DNA of 64,000 nucleotides from contig NZ_CAJPQR010000007.1 in the NCBI RefSeq assembly GCF_905372745.1, positions 16,124 to 80,123 of the forward strand. The letters run 5' to 3'. Positions 42,169 through 51,177 of this stretch are shown here, piece by piece (the first letter of the stretch is position 1; each line of letters starts with the position of its first letter). The translations under genes were made by a program, and so were the position numbers. This DNA comes from an uncultured Campylobacter sp. GTDB taxonomy: Bacteria > Campylobacterota > Campylobacteria > Campylobacterales > Campylobacteraceae. The notes under the pieces are model-generated. The model saw only the letters and a list, made by a program, of their open reading frames with translations. It had not been told where the DNA came from and ran no database searches.

Positions 42169-43470
42169 TTATCTAAAAAATTTATCGAATAAGCCTTGTT
42201 TTGGCGTGATTATCTCAGACGGCGAGCCGTTTACGCTGTGATAGATTACTTTGCCGTATTTCGTCGCGTAGTACCTGAGTAAAATGCGCTGTAAATTTGG
42301 CTCCGTGCTGGGCACGAACCAGCCGTTATTCGTCACTGCGATCATGACGTCAAATTCCCCCTCAAATAGCTCGTCCCTAGTCGCTTCGTAGCAGATCGCG
42401 TTTCTGATTTTTACGCTCTCTATCTCGTAGTCGCCAGGAGCGCTTGCCGTCTCAAAATCCTTTGCTCCGCCGAAAAATATTTTATTTATCAAATCTCGCG
42501 CAAACTCCGGTAGCGGGATCTCCTCGCCAAAAGGCACGAGGATAAATTTATCCATCCGCCGCATCTTGCCGCGGTCAAAGAAAAACGCCGAGTTGTAGTT
42601 TGTGCCGTTTTGGCGAGCTAGTGCGCCGGCGACGATAGCGATCTTTTGCGATTTTTCGAGTAGTTCGGAGGTCAAATTTCGCTCGTGCGTCATATAAACG
42701 GGAAAGGCGCTCTCGGGCAAAATAATCGCTCTAAATCCGGCGTTTATCGCCTCATCAATGATGGCTAAATTTTGATTTATAAACTCGTTTTTTAGCTGTT
42801 TGGCCCACTTTAGCTCCTGCGGCACTTCGGTGTTTGCCAGTTTTACTTCAAAAGGCAGAGTTTTAAAATTTGGCGTATCATACTGCACCGCGCAGGCTAA
42901 AAGCGCGGCAAAAGCGATAAATTTGATGCGGTTTTTGACGTAAAACAGGCACAAAATCGCGGCAAAAATAAACGCAAGCGCAAGTAAATTTGGCGCAAAT
43001 ATGCCCGGCACGAAAACGGCTTCTAAATTTAGCCAATTAAAGCCGAAAGGATGGATATTTGAAACTAAAATAAGCAGCAAAGCCTTTAGCCAAATTTGAG
43101 CCGGGATGCCCGCTATCAAAAACAGCGCGCCGTAGATAACTCCTATAGCTAAAATCTCAAGCGGGATGAGGTAGCTAAGCTCGTAATAAACGAGGCTAAA
43201 GCTGATCCAGTAAAACCACGAAATCCCGATAAAAAATCCCGTCCAAAAAAAGCCGCGGCGGTCAAATTTGAGCAGCAAATAAAAGCCCGCGATCGTAAAA
43301 AACGGCGAAATAAAATTTAAAATTTCGCCGCCTAAAACATCGGCTAGTATAAAATTTGAGATTAAAATCGCGCCGACAAAGGCTTTTATTATAATTTTAG
43401 TGCTAAAATAAGGGCTTAAAATTTTTTTTATCAAGGAACCCCATGCAAGAAGGAAATTTTGTAGCTTCAT
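42169..43470 (-). CDS. lnt: Apolipoprotein N-acyltransferase Lnt
   Basis: Lnt adds the third acyl chain to lipoproteins at the inner membrane. The 433-residue protein has about six N-terminal helices and then a periplasmic nitrilase-like domain with the E-K-C triad: Glu in ILPESAFP, Lys in DKFILVPFGEEIPLPEF, and Cys in NAICYEATRDE. It is shorter than the E. coli enzyme (512), as is usual for Campylobacter. The ATG at 43470 lies 28 bases inside the opposite-strand yajC gene; a TTG at 43434 would remove that overlap and leave 421 residues. The start is therefore uncertain. Confidence 0.92.
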   Translation of the reverse strand: MKLQNFLLAWGSLIKKILSPYFSTKIIIKAFVGAILISNFILADVLGGEILNFISPFFTIAGFYLLLKFDRRGFFWTGFFIGISWFYWISFSLVYYELSYLIPLEILAIGVIYGALFLIAGIPAQIWLKALLLILVSNIHPFGFNWLNLEAVFVPGIFAPNLLALAFIFAAILCLFYVKNRIKFIAFAALLACAVQYDTPNFKTLPFEVKLANTEVPQELKWAKQLKNEFINQNLAIIDEAINAGFRAIILPESAFPVYMTHERNLTSELLEKSQKIAIVAGALARQNGTNYNSAFFFDRGKMRRMDKFILVPFGEEIPLPEFARDLINKIFFGGAKDFETASAPGDYEIESVKIRNAICYEATRDELFEGEFDVMIAVTNNGWFVPSTEPNLQRILLRYYATKYGKVIYHSVNGSPSEIITPKQGLFDKFFR

Positions 43471-43733
43471 TACTGCCTCTAGTCGTGCTTTTCGCGATAT
43501 TTTATTTTTTGGTTATCAGACCGCAGCAAAAACAGCAAAAAGCTCATGCCGCGATGATAGCCGCACTCGAAAAAGGCGACAAGATCATAACTAGCGGCGG
43601 ACTAATCTGCGAGGTGATAAAACCGGAAGATGATTTTATCAGAGTTAAGCTTAACGACGACGTAATCGTGCGCGTTTCACGCGAATTTATCGCGAGAAAA
43701 ATAGAAAAAACAGAGACGAAAGCAAATGCGTAA
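43443..43733 (+). CDS. yajC: Sec translocase accessory subunit YajC
   Basis: YajC is a single-pass protein of the SecDF-YajC complex. The 96-residue protein has one membrane helix (about 8-25), then the signature RPQQKQQKAHAAMIAALEKGDKIITSGG. AAGGA precedes the ATG by five bases. It overlaps secD by eight bases, and its first codons may overlap the divergent lnt gene on the opposite strand. The order yajC-secD-secF is standard. Confidence 0.96.
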   Translation: MQEGNFVASLLPLVVLFAIFYFLVIRPQQKQQKAHAAMIAALEKGDKIITSGGLICEVIKPEDDFIRVKLNDDVIVRVSREFIARKIEKTETKANA

Positions 43734-45306
43734 CGGCAAAATAACGTATAGGCTGATTATCTTTGCTTTGGCTTTGATTTTGGGCATTATATTTTCCGCG
43801 CCGTCGTTTACGGACAAGCTAGGCGGCTCTAAAATCAGTCTAGGACTTGATTTGCAGGGCGGACTTCATATGCTCCTTGGCGTCGAGACCGAGGAGGCCG
43901 TGCACTCAAAGATCAAATCTATAGCCGCTAGCGTGAACTATTTTGCGAAAAAAGAGGACGTTTTGATCGATAGCTTTAAGATCCGCGAAGATAAGGTGGA
44001 CTTTGAGCTGCTTGATGCGGATGAAGCCGCTAAAATCGACGGTATGCTAAAGGATATCAAAGGTCTTAACGTACAAAAAGACGGTCTAAAATACTCTATC
44101 GGTTTAACCGACGCCGAGAAGGCCGAAACTATCGAATACGCGATAAATCAAGCCGTAGAAACGATCAGAAACCGACTCGATCAGTTCGGTCTAGCAGAGC
44201 CTACGGTAGCAAGACAGGGCAAGGATAATATCCTAGTCGAGCTTCCTGGCATCAAAACGGCGGCTGACGAACAGCGCGCTCGCGATCTCATCGCAAAAGC
44301 CGCGCACCTCCAGCTAATGGCCGTCGATGAAAAGCGCCAGTTGCAGGCAAACTCGATGAGCGAGGCCGAGGCAGAGAGCTACGGCGACGTCATCTATCCT
44401 GACGTCAAAAATGCGCAGATAAAATACGTCGTAAAAAATATCCCCGTCCTTGACGGAGCTATGTTAACGGACGCCAGAGTAGCCTTTGATCAGCGAAACA
44501 GCTTGCCCGTTATTAGCTTTACTCTAAATGCCGAAGGGGCTAGGATATTTGGCGATTTTACCGGCGCAAACGTCGGAAAGCGCCTAGCTATCGTGCTTGA
44601 CGGCAAGGTTTACTCCGCTCCTTCGATAAACGAGAGAATCGGCGGGGGAAGCGGTCAGATAAGCGGCAATTTTAGCGTCGAGGAGGCTCACGACGTAGCT
44701 ATCGCGCTTAGAAGCGGCGCTCTTTTGGCTCCGGTAAAAATGCTAGAAAAACGAAGCGTAGGACCAAGCCTTGGCGCCGATAGTATAAGACAATCTATGA
44801 TCGCGCTAGCCTCGGCTTCGGTTTTGGTGGTACTGTTTATGATAGTTTATTACGGATTTAGCGGCATTTTGGCAAATATCGCTCTTGTTGCGAATATTTT
44901 GATATTAGTCGCCGTGATGGCGATGTTCGGCGCTGCTTTAACGCTGCCTGGAATGGCCGGCATAGTGCTAACCATCGGTATGGCCGTGGATGCAAACGTC
45001 ATCATAAATGAGCGTATCAGGGAGCTGCTGCGCGACGGAGCCAGTATCGCAACGAGCGTGAAAAAAGGCTACGAAAACGCGATGAGCGCGATCGTAGACG
45101 CAAATTTGACCACGCTTATCACCTCAGTCGTGCTTTATGCCTACGGCACCGGGCCGGTTAAGGGCTTTGCCGTGACGATGGCTATCGGTATCGTAGCCTC
45201 GATGATAACGGCGATTTTGGGTACTCACGGGATGTTTGATACAATTATAAATAAAATAGAAAAAAGCGGTAACACGCGGTTTTGGTTCGGTTATAAAAGG
45301 GTATAA
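43726..45306 (+). CDS. secD: Protein translocase subunit SecD
   Basis: SecD uses the proton motive force to help pull preproteins into the periplasm. The 526-residue protein has an N-terminal helix, the D1 motif LGLDLQGGLHMLLGV, a large periplasmic domain with the base segments VETIRNRLDQFGLAEPTV, and six C-terminal helices with VGPSLGADSIRQS and MAVDANVIINERIRE (D4/D5 motifs). It overlaps yajC by eight bases and abuts secF, whose ATG is the next base. Confidence 0.97.
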   Translation: MRNGKITYRLIIFALALILGIIFSAPSFTDKLGGSKISLGLDLQGGLHMLLGVETEEAVHSKIKSIAASVNYFAKKEDVLIDSFKIREDKVDFELLDADEAAKIDGMLKDIKGLNVQKDGLKYSIGLTDAEKAETIEYAINQAVETIRNRLDQFGLAEPTVARQGKDNILVELPGIKTAADEQRARDLIAKAAHLQLMAVDEKRQLQANSMSEAEAESYGDVIYPDVKNAQIKYVVKNIPVLDGAMLTDARVAFDQRNSLPVISFTLNAEGARIFGDFTGANVGKRLAIVLDGKVYSAPSINERIGGGSGQISGNFSVEEAHDVAIALRSGALLAPVKMLEKRSVGPSLGADSIRQSMIALASASVLVVLFMIVYYGFSGILANIALVANILILVAVMAMFGAALTLPGMAGIVLTIGMAVDANVIINERIRELLRDGASIATSVKKGYENAMSAIVDANLTTLITSVVLYAYGTGPVKGFAVTMAIGIVASMITAILGTHGMFDTIINKIEKSGNTRFWFGYKRV

Positions 45307-46278
45307 ATGCAATTTTTCTCAAAGGCACATGTTTATGATTTTATGAGCAAGCGCTACATCGCGCTAGCCGTCTCCGCCGTGCTATTTTTCGGTTCGCTTT
45401 TTTTGATGGCGACGAAAGGCTTTAACTACGGCATTGATTTTTCAGGCGGTACGCTCATCCAGGTGAAATACGATAGCGCGGTCTCGCTAGATAAAATTCG
45501 CGAGGCTTTAGCAAAAGACGAAGCCTATAAAAATGCGAGCGTTACGGAATTTGGCTCGGCAGAAGAAGTTACGATTAGATTTTCTGGGACAAACTCAAAT
45601 TTAGGCAGCGACGTCGGAGCTAGCGTAGCGGGGCTTTTAAAAGATACGGGCAAATTTGAGATCCGCCGCACCGACGTAGTGGGTCCAAAAGTCGGCGACG
45701 AGCTACGCGAAAAGGGCGTGATGGCGCTTGCTATCTCGCTCGTGGGGATCTTGATCTACATCGCGTTTAGATTCGAGTGGAGATTTGCGATGGCGGCGGT
45801 TGCTTCGGAGATTCACGACGTCGTGATCACGATGGGAGCTATCAGCCTTTTTGCTATCGACGTAAATTTAGACACTCTTGCGGCGATCCTTACGGTCGTG
45901 GGCTACTCGCTAAACGATACGATCATCGTCTTTGACCGTATCAGAGAAAATATCAAAAGCAGCAAGAGTACGCATCTTGATACGATAATAAACGAATCGG
46001 TCTCCGCGACGCTAACTAGAACGATACTCACATCAGGCACCACGCTCATCACGGTAGTCGTGCTATTTTTGTTCGGCGGAGATATGATACATGGGTTTTC
46101 TTTGGCGCTGATAGTGGGCATCGTCATAGGTACGCTTAGCTCGATATTCGTTGCGGCGCCTATGCTTTTGTGGTTTAAATTTAGCGTAGAGAAATACCGC
46201 GCGACGGAGGCTGAAAAGGCGCGCGCTCAAAGAGAGAAGCAAAAGCAGCGAGAGATGTTTGAAAAAGGCGCTATATAA
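45307..46278 (+). CDS. secF: Protein translocase subunit SecF
   Basis: SecF is the partner of SecD. The 323-residue protein has YGIDFSGGTLIQVKYD after the first helix, the VGPKVGDELREKGVMA motif, and GYSLNDTIIVFDRIREN in the fourth to fifth helices, with TLTRTILTSGTTL beyond. The C-terminal tail (about 290-323) is strongly charged and helical. The start directly follows the secD stop with no gap. The next gene begins nine bases downstream. Confidence 0.97.
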   Translation: MQFFSKAHVYDFMSKRYIALAVSAVLFFGSLFLMATKGFNYGIDFSGGTLIQVKYDSAVSLDKIREALAKDEAYKNASVTEFGSAEEVTIRFSGTNSNLGSDVGASVAGLLKDTGKFEIRRTDVVGPKVGDELREKGVMALAISLVGILIYIAFRFEWRFAMAAVASEIHDVVITMGAISLFAIDVNLDTLAAILTVVGYSLNDTIIVFDRIRENIKSSKSTHLDTIINESVSATLTRTILTSGTTLITVVVLFLFGGDMIHGFSLALIVGIVIGTLSSIFVAAPMLLWFKFSVEKYRATEAEKARAQREKQKQREMFEKGAI

Positions 46279-46287
46279 GGAGGGGCG

Positions 46288-46626
46288 ATGAATTGGGGTA
46301 AGGTTGTTTATATTTTTTTCGCTCTCATGAGCCTAACGACGACGGCAGGATTTTTGTACGACAAAAACGAGATTGCGCTTTTTATAGCCGCGAGCGTAAA
46401 TTTAATTTCGACGTTGCTAAAAATCGGCGTTAAAAATATCTTTGCCGCCGAGCTTTTCGCTAGTTCTTTAGTGGCTGATTTGCACCTTATTCCTGCATTT
46501 GGGATACTTCAGGTAAACGGCAGTGCTAATATCGCTTATTCGCTAGCTATCGGAGCGACGATCGCAAATGTTTTTTCGCTCGCCTTGGTTTTGGTCGAGT
46601 CAAGCAAAACGCAAGAAGAATTTTAG
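46288..46626 (+). CDS. Small membrane protein, unknown function (DUF6394-like)
   Basis: A 112-residue protein with four predicted helices: about 5-23, 30-50, 55-75 and 84-104. I recall Campylobacter proteins of this size and start (MNWGKVVYIFFALMSLTTTAGFLYD) placed in DUF6394; that is from memory. GGAGGGG precedes the ATG. It lies nine bases after secF and nine before leuS, so it is cotranscribed with the SecDF genes. No functional motif is visible. Confidence 0.72.
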   Translation: MNWGKVVYIFFALMSLTTTAGFLYDKNEIALFIAASVNLISTLLKIGVKNIFAAELFASSLVADLHLIPAFGILQVNGSANIAYSLAIGATIANVFSLALVLVESSKTQEEF

Positions 46627-46634
46627 GAGTAAAA

Positions 46635-49106
46635 ATGAGTGAAAATTTAAAATACGAGCCGGCAAAAATAGAAAAAAAATGGCAAGAAATTTGGAGTAAA
46701 AACGGCGAATTTGAGCCCAAAGACGACTATAGCCTGCCTAAAAAATATATCCTAAGCATGTTTCCATACCCTAGCGGACGCATCCACATGGGGCACGTGC
46801 GAAACTACTCTATTGGAGATGCCCTAGCTCGCTACTACCGCAAAAAGGGCTATAACGTTTTGCATCCTATCGGCTTCGATAGCTTTGGTATGCCTGCGGA
46901 AAATGCGGCGATAAAGCACAAAATTCATCCTAAAATTTGGACTTACGAAAATATAGACTACATGCGCGGCGAGCTTGATGCTTTGGGGCTTAGCTTTTCT
47001 AAAAAGCGCGAATTCGCGACGTCTGATCCGCTTTATACTAAATTTGAACAAGAATTTTTCATTAAAATGTACGAAAAGGGGCTGGTCTACCGAAAAAGCG
47101 CGGTAGTAAATTGGTGTGAATACGACCAGACGGTGCTTGCAAACGAGCAGGTCGAGGACGGATGCTGCTGGAGATGCGGAAATGCCGTTGTTCAGCGCGA
47201 ACTGCCGGGCTACTACCTAAAGATAACTAGCTACGCGCAGGAGTTGCTAGATGATTTAAAAAAGCTAGAGGGCAAATGGCCTTCTCAAGTGCTTACGATG
47301 CAGGAAAACTGGATCGGTAAGAGCTTTGGACTTGAGTTTAAATTTGAGCTAGACGAAGAGTCGAAGCAAATTTTAGAGGGCGGCGAGCTAATAGACGGTT
47401 TTGAGGTATTTACCACGCGCCCTGATACGATTTACGGCGTTAGTTATGCAGCTTTAGCGCCTGAGCACAGGATCGTAAAAAGACTGCTTAACGCAGGCAA
47501 ATTAGAGCCGCAAAAAGCGGAAAAAATCAGAAAAATTTTAAACCAAAGCCCGCGCGAACGCCAAGCTAGCGAAAAAGACGGACTGTATCTGGGCATAAAC
47601 GTCTTGCATCCGCTAACCGGAGAAAAAGTGCCGGTTTGGGTAGCCAATTTTGTCCTGGCAGACTACGGTAGCGGCGCGGTTATGGCGGTGCCGGCTCACG
47701 ATGAGCGCGACTATGAGTTTGCGAGTAAATTTGACCTGCCGATAAAGCCGGTGGTTAAGCCTATGCAGGGCGAATTTGAAGGCGGCAAGGCTCTAACGGA
47801 GTACGGAATATCTATAAATTCGCCGCTCATAAACGGTCTTGGCAGCGAAGAGGCAAAACTAAAAATAATAGAAAAATTTGAAGCGGACAAGATCGGCAAA
47901 CGCGTCGTAAATTTTAAAATCCGCGACTGGGGTATCTCTAGACAGCGCTACTGGGGCGCTCCGATACCGATGGTGCACTGCAAGCACTGCGGCGTCGTGC
48001 CTGAAAAGATCGAAAATTTGCCGGTGACGCTGCCTGACGACGTGCAGATAACGGGCGAGGGAAATCCACTCGATAAGCACGAGAGCTGGAAACACGTAAA
48101 GTGTCCAAAATGCGGCGGCGAGGCTATCCGCGAGACCGATACGATGGATACGTTTTTTGAGAGTAGCTGGTATTTCGCTAGATACGCCAGCGACGAAAAA
48201 ACGTGGCAGGAGCGTGCGTTTGATGCTAAAAGCGTGAATTATTGGATGAACGTGGATCAGTATATCGGAGGTATCGAGCATGCGATCTTACACCTGCTTT
48301 ACGCGAGGTTTTTTCAAAAGGCCTTGCGAGACCTGGGCTACCTAAGAGACGACGAGCCGTTTGAGCGACTGCTTACTCAAGGCATGGTGCTAAAAGACGG
48401 CAAAAAAATGAGTAAAAGTAAGGGTAACGTAGTCGATCCGGACGACATCATTAACAAATACGGCGCCGATACGGCGAGGCTTTTTATCCTCTTTGCCGCG
48501 CCTCCGCAAAAAGAACTTGAGTGGAACGATAGCGCGGTCGAGGGCGCATTTAGGTTTTTAAACCGCTTATACGAACGAAGCGCGGGTGTAAAAAAATGTA
48601 CGCAAATTCCGCAGATAGCGCACGCACATTTAAGCAAAGAAGAAAAATACGCGCGAATGAAGGTTTATGAGGCGTTTAAAAAATCAAACGACGTTTACGA
48701 AGAAAATTTTGCCTTTAATACCCTAATCGCGGCCTGCATGGAAGCCCTAAACGCCGTAAACGCGCAGGATAATGAGGACGTAACGACGGAAGCCTTTTTT
48801 ATCGTTTTAAATTTGCTCGAGCCTATCGTCCCGCATATAGCAAACGAGCTTAGCGAGAGACTATTTGGCAGGGCAAATTTTATGAAAATAGAAATCTTAA
48901 ACGAGGTTTTTGAACAAGATAGCTTAAATTTAGCTATCACGGTTAACGGCAAAAGGCGAGGCGAATTTGAGGCGCCAAGTAGCGCTAGCGACGATGAGAT
49001 CATAGCTTTAGCTAAACAAAGCGCAGAAAAATGGCTCGAGGGAAAAGAAATAATCAAACAAATTTACGTAGCCGGCAAGCTAGTAAATTTCGTAATAAAA
49101 GGCTAA
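46635..49106 (+). CDS. leuS: Leucyl-tRNA synthetase LeuS
   Basis: Class I aminoacyl-tRNA synthetase charging tRNA-Leu. The 823-residue protein has the HIGH-type motif YPSGRIHMGHVRNYSIGD near residue 45 and the KMSKS motif as KKMSKSKGNVVDPDD near 590. A CP1 editing domain contains TTRPDTIYG and SGAVMAVPAHDERDYEF, with the Asp that positions the substrate amino group. A zinc-like cysteine set is seen in CEYDQTVLANEQVEDGCCWRCG. Length is typical. It is followed after three bases by lptE. Confidence 0.98.
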   Translation: MSENLKYEPAKIEKKWQEIWSKNGEFEPKDDYSLPKKYILSMFPYPSGRIHMGHVRNYSIGDALARYYRKKGYNVLHPIGFDSFGMPAENAAIKHKIHPKIWTYENIDYMRGELDALGLSFSKKREFATSDPLYTKFEQEFFIKMYEKGLVYRKSAVVNWCEYDQTVLANEQVEDGCCWRCGNAVVQRELPGYYLKITSYAQELLDDLKKLEGKWPSQVLTMQENWIGKSFGLEFKFELDEESKQILEGGELIDGFEVFTTRPDTIYGVSYAALAPEHRIVKRLLNAGKLEPQKAEKIRKILNQSPRERQASEKDGLYLGINVLHPLTGEKVPVWVANFVLADYGSGAVMAVPAHDERDYEFASKFDLPIKPVVKPMQGEFEGGKALTEYGISINSPLINGLGSEEAKLKIIEKFEADKIGKRVVNFKIRDWGISRQRYWGAPIPMVHCKHCGVVPEKIENLPVTLPDDVQITGEGNPLDKHESWKHVKCPKCGGEAIRETDTMDTFFESSWYFARYASDEKTWQERAFDAKSVNYWMNVDQYIGGIEHAILHLLYARFFQKALRDLGYLRDDEPFERLLTQGMVLKDGKKMSKSKGNVVDPDDIINKYGADTARLFILFAAPPQKELEWNDSAVEGAFRFLNRLYERSAGVKKCTQIPQIAHAHLSKEEKYARMKVYEAFKKSNDVYEENFAFNTLIAACMEALNAVNAQDNEDVTTEAFFIVLNLLEPIVPHIANELSERLFGRANFMKIEILNEVFEQDSLNLAITVNGKRRGEFEAPSSASDDEIIALAKQSAEKWLEGKEIIKQIYVAGKLVNFVIKG

Positions 49107-49109
49107 ATT

Positions 49110-49643
49110 TTGAAGACTAAATTTTTACTATTTTTAACGGCTTTTATCTTGGTGGGATGCAGCTATAAGCCGGTCTCAAAGATAACCAGCGACATAATGG
49201 GCGAGCGCGTTTACGTAAACGTGCTTATAAGTAAAGAAGAACCTAAAAACAGCGTTTGGATAAAAGACAGCGTGCTTGAGGGCATCGTAACTAGGCTGGG
49301 AAAACGTATAAGCGACGATAAAAATGCGCCTACGTCTATAACCGTGTCGATAAAAACGCTCAGTTATCAGCCCTTGCTTTTTGACGAGTACGGCTACGTG
49401 ACGTCTTATAAGGCGATTTTGGCGTTAAATTTCGACACCAGGTTAAAGAGCGGCAAGACGCTATCGGTGACTACTTCGGGCGAGCATGACTTTACCGTAT
49501 CGCAAAAGATAAGAGATACTAGATTTGCCGACGGCGTCATCAGCGAAAGCGATAGATATAATGCCGTAAAACAGGCTTCTCAAGAGGCTTTTGACGAGTA
49601 TATCGCTACGCTTGCCGTAAAAGGTCTAAAGCGTGGCGACTAG
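49110..49643 (+). CDS. lptE: LPS-assembly lipoprotein LptE
   Basis: LptE is the lipoprotein plug of the LptD barrel in lipopolysaccharide export. The 177-residue precursor starts at TTG 49110 (AAAAGG upstream, inside leuS) and has lipobox ILVGC with the cysteine at about 17, then SYKPVSKI. The rest is an alpha-beta fold typical of LptE-like (LPS-assembly) lipoproteins, but sequence identity in this family is low, so the name depends partly on position: a lipoprotein gene stands between leuS and folC in C. jejuni as well. It overlaps the GGDEF gene by eleven bases. Confidence 0.75.
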   Translation: MKTKFLLFLTAFILVGCSYKPVSKITSDIMGERVYVNVLISKEEPKNSVWIKDSVLEGIVTRLGKRISDDKNAPTSITVSIKTLSYQPLLFDEYGYVTSYKAILALNFDTRLKSGKTLSVTTSGEHDFTVSQKIRDTRFADGVISESDRYNAVKQASQEAFDEYIATLAVKGLKRGD

Positions 49644-51177
49644 CGTCAATCAAGTCATAAAAGAGACTATCCAGACTATAAAAGAGCGCGGACTCGTGCT
49701 AACTCCGGATAACTACGCCGAAGTTTTTTGCGAGACGGCAAAAAAAAACGGCGTTATAGTGCCTGATTGTCAAAAGCTAGAAAAATACGTCGGCAGACTA
49801 AATGATGAATTTAAGGCGCAGCTAAAACAAAAAAACGTAAAAAGCGTGGACGAACTTTTTGCTTTTATGGCCTCTAGGTTAAATTCCCCCAGCCTCGTCG
49901 AGTATCCAAAGCTAGTAGCCGCGCTATGCGCTATGAGTAAAAAAGTACTTCAAGCAGCGGCCGCGCTACATAACAAAAGCGCAAGAAAGCTGGCAGAAGC
50001 CAGTATCGAGGCGCTAAACAGACGCACCGACGCTCAAACCGCCGATAGAATAAAAGATAAGTGGTTTGATTTTTTGACCGATTACGACGACAGCTTTTTA
50101 AAAAGGCTTAACGACTACGGGATAAAAAAAACGGATGATTTAGCGGAGATGGTCGCAGAGCTTGACGGCGCGATTAGGAGCGCAGGAAGCGCCGGAGCGT
50201 GCGAGGAGTTCGTCTCGCTTTTGACGGCTACGCTAGAGCCGTCCATCACCGATAAAATAATCGGCGACATAGATAGGATAACTAAAAATTTAAAAGACGA
50301 GCCTAGGCTGCTTGAAAGCTTAAAATTTAGAAACGATATAAAAAATTTAACCAAAAAACGCATCGAGCTGGATAAGGCCGAAATCTCGAGCAAGATAGCC
50401 GCGCTAGATAAGGTACTAGAGGGCATAGACGGGCGAATTTTGAGGCTCATAGACAGCTCCAAGGACGGCTCTGATAAGATGGGGTTTATAAGGCGCGATT
50501 TGGGTCTAATAAATTTAAGCAAAGATAGCTTTGAAGGCATCAGAGATAAGATGCTGGGTATCGCGGATATGCTTGACGGCGAGATCAGGCAACTAGGCGA
50601 GCAGATGATGAGCGATCAGCTAACGATAAAAGAGCTACAAGAAAAAATAAGCGCTCTTGAAACCCAGCTAGAAGATGCAAAAGCGCAGAGCAGAGAGGAT
50701 TTTTTAACCAAAACCGCGACGAGAAAAGCGTTTGTCGAGGAGTTAGAGAGATTTGAAAACGAATATCTAAAAAACGGACTTGACTACTGCGTATGTTTTT
50801 TTGATATAGACCATTTTAAAAAGATAAACGACGCGTACGGCCACGATGCGGGCGATACCGTAATAGCTAGCGTAGCCAAAACGCTGTTAAAAGCCTCGCG
50901 AAAAGAGGATATCGTAAGCAGGTACGGCGGCGAGGAGTTTGTCGTTTTACTACCGGGCTTAAGTTTAGAGCAAAGCGTGGAATTTGCCGGTAGAGTCAGA
51001 ACTACGCTTAAAAACTCAAAATTTTTATATAAAGAAGAGCGTATCAGCGTTACGATTAGCTGCGGCGCGGCCGTACGTAGCGCGTATCAAAGCTCGGCGG
51101 CGGCGCTCGAGGCTTCGGACAAGATGCTTTATGAAGCCAAGCAAAACGGCAGAGATCAGGTGATGCCTAAAATTTAA
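49633..51177 (+). CDS. Diguanylate cyclase with a large helical N-terminal region
   Basis: Makes c-di-GMP from two GTP. The 514-residue protein has a GGDEF domain from about 345, with DIDHFKKINDAYGHDAGD and the active site GGEEF at 432-436. An inhibitory site R423-K-E-D426 lies exactly five residues before it, so product inhibition is expected. The N-terminal 340 residues are helical and charged, without a membrane segment, ending in a coiled coil (MSDQLTIKELQEKISALETQLEDAK) that probably dimerises the domain. The start is GTG 49633, overlapping lptE by eleven bases. The stop shares a base with the folC ATG. No cognate effector is visible. Confidence 0.9.
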   Translation: MATSVNQVIKETIQTIKERGLVLTPDNYAEVFCETAKKNGVIVPDCQKLEKYVGRLNDEFKAQLKQKNVKSVDELFAFMASRLNSPSLVEYPKLVAALCAMSKKVLQAAAALHNKSARKLAEASIEALNRRTDAQTADRIKDKWFDFLTDYDDSFLKRLNDYGIKKTDDLAEMVAELDGAIRSAGSAGACEEFVSLLTATLEPSITDKIIGDIDRITKNLKDEPRLLESLKFRNDIKNLTKKRIELDKAEISSKIAALDKVLEGIDGRILRLIDSSKDGSDKMGFIRRDLGLINLSKDSFEGIRDKMLGIADMLDGEIRQLGEQMMSDQLTIKELQEKISALETQLEDAKAQSREDFLTKTATRKAFVEELERFENEYLKNGLDYCVCFFDIDHFKKINDAYGHDAGDTVIASVAKTLLKASRKEDIVSRYGGEEFVVLLPGLSLEQSVEFAGRVRTTLKNSKFLYKEERISVTISCGAAVRSAYQSSAAALEASDKMLYEAKQNGRDQVMPKI

